A stretch of 10,075 nt of DNA, taken from positions 1 through 10,075 of the forward strand of contig CAJWGZ010000036.1 in the NCBI GenBank assembly GCA_913041075.1, in the 5' to 3' direction. Below are positions 5,867 to 10,075 of the stretch, piece after piece (within the stretch, counting starts at the first letter, position 1; each line of letters starts with the position of its first letter). The notes beneath the pieces are model-generated. The model worked only from the letters and a program-made list of their open reading frames with translations, searched no databases and was not told where the DNA came from. The translations under genes and the position numbers were made by a program. The DNA comes from an uncultured Fidelibacterota bacterium. GTDB taxonomy: Bacteria > Fidelibacterota > Marinisomatia > Marinisomatales > TCS55.

Positions 5867-7519
5867 CTAACTGTTTCCCATGGGGATTTCTAGATCCCAT
5901 TTATTTGCATTGGAAATTGCATCTTCATATCCAGCGTCAGCATGTCGTAATATGCCAAGTCCAGGGTCATTGCTCAGTACGCGCATAATTCGTTTTTCCA
6001 TTTCGGGTGTACCATCAGCACAAATTACTTGACCAGCATGTATTGCCAATCCCATACCAACTCCGCCTCCATGGTGAATTGACACCCAGGTGGCGCCGCT
6101 TGCTGTATTTATAAGAGCATTTAGCAATGGCCAATCTGCCACTGCATCAGAACCGTCTTTCATTGACTCAGTCTCCCGGTATGGTGATGCAACTGAACCA
6201 GTATCAAGGTGATCCCTACCAATGACTACTGGAGACGATAGTTCACCGCTAGCAACCATATTATTTAGTTCCACACCAAATTTTGAGCGTTGCATATAGT
6301 TAAGCCAACAAATTCTGGCAGGTAACCCTTGAAATTGGATTTTATCGCGAGCAAGTTTTATCCACCGTACCAGCGTTTTATCCTCAGGAAAAAGTTCAAT
6401 TACTTTCTCATCAGTTTTAAAGATGTCTTCCGGTTCACCTGACAATGCTACCCATCGAAAAGGGCCTTTCCCTTCGCAGAATAATGGTCGTACATAAGCT
6501 GGTACAAAACCAGGGAAATCAAATGCATTATTTACACCCGCTTTTTTCGCCTGCCCTCTTAGATTATTACCATAATCAAAACAAATAGCACCCTTTTCCA
6601 TTAATTTCAGTATTCCCCGACAATGTTCAGCCATTGCTTTGTAGCTTTCTTGTACATATTGTTCTGGATTAGATTTCCGCAATCTAATGGCTTCTCGATA
6701 TGTAATTCCGTTGGGTATATACCCGTCCAATTCATCATGCGCAGATGTTTGGTCTGTAACCAAATCAGGAATAATATCCATTTGGGCCATTTTTGGTACT
6801 ATATCAGCAGCATTTCCCAGCAAACCGATAGATAATGGTTTTTTACTGTTTACCGCGTCTTGAACCATTTTTATAGCCTCATCGAGAGATTCTGTAGCTA
6901 CTTCAAGATAATTCGTTGCTAAACGCCTTTCTATTCGTTTAGAATCAACCTCTATGGTTAGAATGACGCCATTATTCATAGTAACAGCCAGTGGCTGGGC
7001 ACCTCCCATACCACCCAGACCGGCCGTCAAAACAAATTTACCAGATAAATCACTGTTGAAATGCTGTTTTGCAGCTGCTGCAAACGTTTCATACGTTCCC
7101 TGTAATATTCCCTGTGTTCCAATATAGATCCATGATCCAGCAGTCATCTGTCCGTACATCATTAACCCACGTTTATCCAACTCATTAAAATGGTCCCAAT
7201 TCGCCCATTCAGGAACGAGATTTGAATTAGCTATTAAAACACGTGGAGCAGTTTCATGAGTTCTGACAACCCCAACTGGCTTACCTGATTGGATTAATAA
7301 CGTTTCATCTTCATTTAATTTTTCAAGAGATTCAATAATCGCATTATAACAATCCCAATTACGGGCTGCTTTTCCTTTTCCACCATAAACAATTAAATTT
7401 TTAGGGTCTTCTGCCACTTCAGGATTCAAATTATTTTGGATCATGCGATAAGGTGCTTCAATCTGCCAGTTTTTGCAGTTTAAGCGATTTCCTTGAGGTG
7501 CTTGAATTATTTTTCCCAT
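5867..7519 (-). CDS. hutU: Urocanate hydratase (urocanase)
   Basis: A 550-residue cytosolic enzyme using tightly bound NAD+ to hydrate urocanate to imidazolone-5-propionate. Signatures: GTQGILQGTYETFA (134-147), the NAD-binding LGGMGGAQPLA (168-178), FDYGNNLRGQA (314-324), RPLFCEGKGPFRWVALSGEP (344-363), GLPARICW with Cys404, which by position and context corresponds to the catalytic Cys410 of the Pseudomonas putida enzyme, RDHLDTGSVASPYRETE, and the terminal HHGGGVGMG (482-490). Length is normal (about 550-560) and no key residue is missing. ATG start; no Shine-Dalgarno is visible in the AT-rich 72-bp upstream gap. It is followed after 4 nt by hutI and preceded by the GHL10-type gene, with its own possible promoter in between. 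Confidence 0.98.
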   Translation of the reverse strand: MGKIIQAPQGNRLNCKNWQIEAPYRMIQNNLNPEVAEDPKNLIVYGGKGKAARNWDCYNAIIESLEKLNEDETLLIQSGKPVGVVRTHETAPRVLIANSNLVPEWANWDHFNELDKRGLMMYGQMTAGSWIYIGTQGILQGTYETFAAAAKQHFNSDLSGKFVLTAGLGGMGGAQPLAVTMNNGVILTIEVDSKRIERRLATNYLEVATESLDEAIKMVQDAVNSKKPLSIGLLGNAADIVPKMAQMDIIPDLVTDQTSAHDELDGYIPNGITYREAIRLRKSNPEQYVQESYKAMAEHCRGILKLMEKGAICFDYGNNLRGQAKKAGVNNAFDFPGFVPAYVRPLFCEGKGPFRWVALSGEPEDIFKTDEKVIELFPEDKTLVRWIKLARDKIQFQGLPARICWLNYMQRSKFGVELNNMVASGELSSPVVIGRDHLDTGSVASPYRETESMKDGSDAVADWPLLNALINTASGATWVSIHHGGGVGMGLAIHAGQVICADGTPEMEKRIMRVLSNDPGLGILRHADAGYEDAISNANKWDLEIPMGNS

Positions 7520-7543
7520 TTAAGTGTTTTTATTAATCATTTT

Positions 7544-7571
7544 CAAATTTATCTATGCTTATCAAACGCAA
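7544..7571 (-). promoter_or_regulatory. Possible Bacteroidota-type promoter for hutUI
   Basis: In the gap before hutU the minus strand carries TTG (7571-7569), 17 bp, then TAAATTTG (7551-7544), which fits the TTG / TAnnTTTG pattern known from Bacteroidota. The -7 element ends 24 nt before the hutU ATG. The motif is short and the region AT-rich, and membership of this phylum is not proven, so this is tentative. Confidence 0.3.
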
Positions 7572-7591
7572 GCAACAGAATGACCAAAGTA

Positions 7592-8764
7592 TTAATGATT
7601 TTCTTCATCAAAAACTGAAGTATAGCGATGGTCCTTAATCATTATATTATATGAAAATACAGATATTCGGGGAAATTGTCCTAAACGTGAAAATTGTATT
7701 TTCTCAACCGCTTCACTTGGTTTCTGATTATGAAGCGCAATTCCCATAATTATTTTTTCACGGTATTTTTTCGGAAAATTATCATTTATAACATCAATAT
7801 TTCTTGCAAATTCACGCATCTTTGGTGAATAATTCATCGGAACTACCCAATCCATATAACCCGCTGCAAGCCAGACATTCCATTCCTGAAAATACCGCTC
7901 TCTGGCAACATATAGATTAGGTTTCACTGCAGCAGATATTATGCAATCTGGTCGTACTTCATTAACCAATGCCCGTGTGTCTTTGACCAAAGAAGTGACT
8001 GCTTTGCGTTTGAAGTTATTCCACCGTTTCATATTGCCTATTAATCTGGGACTAGCAATTGTACTGCGTTCCATCTCTAGAAACCACGGACCAGGATCAT
8101 TTCCTGATTCGTTTTTAAATCGGGCAATTGCATACGGATTCCTACCGTACTCTGCGTCCTGATAGCGGATATAATCCAGATGCAAGCCATCAATATCATA
8201 ATTGGTAATTAATTCTCGAAATACTTTAATTAAGTATCCATTCACATCTGGGTGGTTTGGGGAAAGAAATAATCCCTCGCTACCATTATTTTTAACTGTT
8301 ACCATGTTCAATTGTTTTTCAACATCCACTGGCCATTCTTGTGTAGTATCTAACCATTCCTGCCGCATATGTAAAATATGTCGCTCATGGTTAGGTAATG
8401 ATTTACTTGACCATAAAACATAGACGTTTACCCAGGCGTGAATTTTAATTCCTTTACCCTTCGCTGTATCCAGTAAATATGCCAGAGGATCAAACTCACC
8501 TTCACTCAGTATTTGACTTCTGGGAATGAATTCAGATTCATAAAAAGAATATCCACGTCCTCTTACCTGCACAAAGAGGTGATTAATGTTTTTTTCAATC
8601 GCAAAATTGACCATATCAGTTATGGTCATTTTGGACTTCAACACATCACGGGTAACCCATAAACATCTATGATCTAATGGCGGTACTTCATCTCTTTCAC
8701 CAGCAATAAGATTGGGGTGTGATATTGACATAAAAAGAAGGGCAATCAAAATGATTGCCCTCAA
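7592..8764 (-). CDS. Secreted GHL10/DUF187 glycoside-hydrolase-like protein (YngK type)
   Basis: Family marks are the start of the barrel at CLWVTRDVL, FVQVRGRG, HAWVNVYV, LFLSPNHP, DGLHLDYIRY (residues 192-201 from the chosen start), ISAAVKPN, and MDWVVPMNYSP (305-314), as in GHL10 (PF02638) TIM-barrel proteins thought to act on glycans outside the cytoplasm. The frame stays open back to an ATG at 8923, but that would overlap rplQ by 116 bp and put a basic, non-signal sequence in front. I chose TTG at 8764-8762: it gives MRAIILIALLFMSISHPNLIAG, a good short signal peptide, and 390 residues. The next choice is ATG at 8731-8729 (379 residues), which loses the hydrophobic core. No Shine-Dalgarno supports either. 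The chosen start sits at the foot of the rplQ terminator hairpin, so expression may depend on read-through or on an unseen promoter. The family is well supported, the start only moderately. Confidence 0.85.
   Translation of the reverse strand: MRAIILIALLFMSISHPNLIAGERDEVPPLDHRCLWVTRDVLKSKMTITDMVNFAIEKNINHLFVQVRGRGYSFYESEFIPRSQILSEGEFDPLAYLLDTAKGKGIKIHAWVNVYVLWSSKSLPNHERHILHMRQEWLDTTQEWPVDVEKQLNMVTVKNNGSEGLFLSPNHPDVNGYLIKVFRELITNYDIDGLHLDYIRYQDAEYGRNPYAIARFKNESGNDPGPWFLEMERSTIASPRLIGNMKRWNNFKRKAVTSLVKDTRALVNEVRPDCIISAAVKPNLYVARERYFQEWNVWLAAGYMDWVVPMNYSPKMREFARNIDVINDNFPKKYREKIIMGIALHNQKPSEAVEKIQFSRLGQFPRISVFSYNIMIKDHRYTSVFDEENH
8731..8761 (-). terminator. Intrinsic terminator of the rpoA-rplQ operon
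   Basis: On the minus strand AGGGCAATCA, a TTT loop and TGATTGCCCT form a perfect 10-bp stem (8761-8752 with 8748-8739), followed at once by TCTTTTTA. It lies 46 nt after the rplQ stop codon, as expected for the end of the ribosomal-protein operon. Unusually, it falls inside the putative signal-peptide codons of the next gene. Confidence 0.85.
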
Positions 8765-8807
8765 TAAGACACGGTTCGGATTATTTAATGCTAAGATAAT
8801 ATGCTTT

Positions 8808-9221
8808 TTACTCTGTCTCTTGTATTTCTTTGGATACGGGTGTGCTTTCAATCTTTTTGGTGCCTTCCATATCCACAAATTCAATAAGTGATACAGATGC
8901 GCGATCATTATCTCTAAAACCAAGTTTTATTATGCGTGTGTAACCACCATTCCTATTATCATACACCGGCGCAATGTCATTCAATAATATGTCTAAGATA
9001 TTCTTATGGCGTATTTTCTTTGCGATCATGCGAATTGAGTTCAGATCACCTTTTTTTGCTTTGGTTACAAGAGGTTCAATATAACGACGCAATTCTTTGG
9101 CCCTCGCATCTGTTGTTTTGATACGCTTATGGATTATTAAATTTTCAGCCATGTTAGCTAACAAAGCACGTCGATGAGATGGATTTACACCCAGTTTCTT
9201 ACCTTTTCTACGGTGTCGCAC
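8808..9221 (-). CDS. rplQ: 50S ribosomal protein L17
   Basis: A 137-residue L17, a component of the large ribosomal subunit near the exit tunnel. Recognised from the N-terminal MRHRRKGKKLGVNPSHRRAL, the RIKTTDARAKELRRYIEPLV segment and the C-terminal NGGYTRI and DRASVSLIEFV. The core ends around residue 117, followed by a short charged tail, so it is slightly longer than the E. coli protein (127). The start is GTG at 9221-9219, four bases after the rpoA stop, with AAGGAAG inside the last rpoA codons as ribosome-binding site. The order rpoA-rplQ at the end of the operon is the near-universal bacterial arrangement. A strong intrinsic terminator follows. Confidence 0.98.
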   Translation of the reverse strand: MRHRRKGKKLGVNPSHRRALLANMAENLIIHKRIKTTDARAKELRRYIEPLVTKAKKGDLNSIRMIAKKIRHKNILDILLNDIAPVYDNRNGGYTRIIKLGFRDNDRASVSLIEFVDMEGTKKIESTPVSKEIQETE

Positions 9222-9225
9222 TTTA

Positions 9226-10075
9226 TTATACTTCTTCCTTTAAGTATTTATCAACTTCCATACCAAAGCTAAGACCCATTTGATCTAATTTTTCAACCAA
9301 TTCAGTTAGTGACTTGCGACCAAAATTCTTGTATTTCAGCATCTCATTCTCTTCTTTACTCACTAATTCGTAAATATACTTGATGCCCGCAGCTTGTAAA
9401 CAATTATGACTGCGTACCGAAAGTTCCATTTCATCTATGGTCAAATTCAACAATTTGCGGATTTCCATCACTTCTTCACTAATAGGTTCTGATATTTCAA
9501 GTACTTCAGGTTTACTAATTGATTCTACAATTTGTAACTGTTCAATTAGAATACTTGAAGAATAACTAACAGCGTCCTGTGGCGTAATTGATCCATCCGT
9601 GCTTACCTCTAGCGTAAGAATTTCAATTGGTTCTTTCGCGCCCGGTACTGGTGTTACATTATACTTTACCTTTGTAACTGGATTGAATATGCTATCAATA
9701 GCTATCGTACCCAATGGTGCATTTGGAAGTTCATTTGATTCTGAAGGTGCATATCCTTTACCCACACCAATCTTTAATTCTATGTTGAATGTTGTACCTT
9801 CATTGATTTCTGTAATGTAATGTCTTTTATTTAACACCTTAAATTCATCACTTGCTTTTTGTATATCATTAGCAGTGAATTTGCAAGGTCCTTGCAGTTT
9901 TATAGATATCTTTTCAGGGTCATTTTCATCGAGCTTAAAACGCACGCCTTTTAGGTTTTGTATTATATCTGATACATCTTCTTGCACACCCTCGATACTT
10001 GAGAACTCGTGCAACACACCATCAAATTTTGCATTAGTGATTGCCGCACCAGGTATGCAAGTAAGCAGTACGCGT
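9226..10075 (-). CDS. rpoA: RNA polymerase alpha subunit, 5' end cut by window edge
   Basis: Alpha subunit, which starts assembly of RNA polymerase and contacts activators and UP elements. The frame has no start within the window: codons continue without a stop to the right edge and read RVLLTCIPGAAITNAKFDG before GVLHEF, matching the conserved region beginning near residue 45 of E. coli alpha. About 44 N-terminal residues are therefore missing, and a GTG at 10017 is an internal Val codon, not the start. The 282 visible residues hold the rest of the N-terminal dimerisation domain (TDGSITPQDAVSYSS near its end), a linker with EISEPISEEV, and the C-terminal domain with LSVRSHNCLQAAGI (the Arg and Asn that bind UP-element DNA are kept) and NFGRKSLTELVEKL. 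It ends four bases before rplQ. Confidence 0.98.
   Translation of the reverse strand, partial: RVLLTCIPGAAITNAKFDGVLHEFSSIEGVQEDVSDIIQNLKGVRFKLDENDPEKISIKLQGPCKFTANDIQKASDEFKVLNKRHYITEINEGTTFNIELKIGVGKGYAPSESNELPNAPLGTIAIDSIFNPVTKVKYNVTPVPGAKEPIEILTLEVSTDGSITPQDAVSYSSSILIEQLQIVESISKPEVLEISEPISEEVMEIRKLLNLTIDEMELSVRSHNCLQAAGIKYIYELVSKEENEMLKYKNFGRKSLTELVEKLDQMGLSFGMEVDKYLKEEV

Noticed and set aside
6623..6835. Short plus-strand open frames opposite hutU, and similar ones opposite the SGNH, GHL10, rplQ and rpoA genes
   Set aside because: They have Cys/Phe/Ser-rich compositions typical of antisense frames and lie over conserved motifs of the real genes.
7532..7603. Near-identical 13-bp repeats ATTAAT(C/G)ATTTTC at 7532-7544 and 7591-7603 around the hutU promoter region
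   Set aside because: Low-complexity AT-rich sequence, one copy overlapping the end of a coding region; no resemblance to a known hut operator.
8765..8923. Longer N terminus of the GHL10-type protein starting at ATG 8923
   Set aside because: It would overlap rplQ by 116 bp and give a basic, non-family leader; the open frame is explained by the rplQ code in another frame.

Overview
This is a bacterial chromosome segment of moderate-to-low GC (by eye in the high 30s percent), with tightly packed genes, mostly on the minus strand. The rpoA and rplQ sequences, the mix of strong and absent Shine-Dalgarno sequences, and the gene content (two-step isoprenoid-alcohol kinase fusion, secreted GHL10-type protein, class I PPK2) fit a Gram-negative lineage of the FCB group, such as Marinimicrobia, Bacteroidota/Ignavibacteria or relatives. 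That placement is an inference from memory of the families. No rRNA, tRNA, CRISPR array, insertion sequence or phage gene was seen.

Reading the minus strand from the right edge: the 3' part of rpoA (cut by the window edge) and rplQ form the end of the ribosomal-protein/RNA-polymerase operon and are followed by a clear intrinsic terminator. Next is a secreted GHL10/DUF187-type protein whose signal peptide appears to be encoded by the terminator itself. Then come hutU and hutI, adjacent (4 nt apart), giving the two middle steps of histidine degradation (urocanate to imidazolonepropionate to formiminoglutamate). They are followed by an unrecognised 151-residue exported protein coupled to a 78-residue DUF350 membrane protein.

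In the left half, one plus-strand gene encodes a 493-residue membrane protein that joins a phytol/dolichol-kinase (VTE5-like) domain to a DUF92 (VTE6-like) domain, so one polypeptide may carry out both phosphorylations of an isoprenoid alcohol. It is divergent from a minus-strand unit ppk2 - sixA-like phosphatase - membrane-anchored SGNH hydrolase. The 141-bp divergent gap holds a good sigma70-like promoter for ppk2, with a perfect inverted repeat over its -35 box.

The points most worth a second look are the VTE5-VTE6 fusion, the terminator that doubles as signal-peptide coding sequence, the operator-like palindrome at the ppk2 promoter, and the DUF350 gene coupled to an unknown exported protein. 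I see no anti-phage system or other clearly new multigene machine here.
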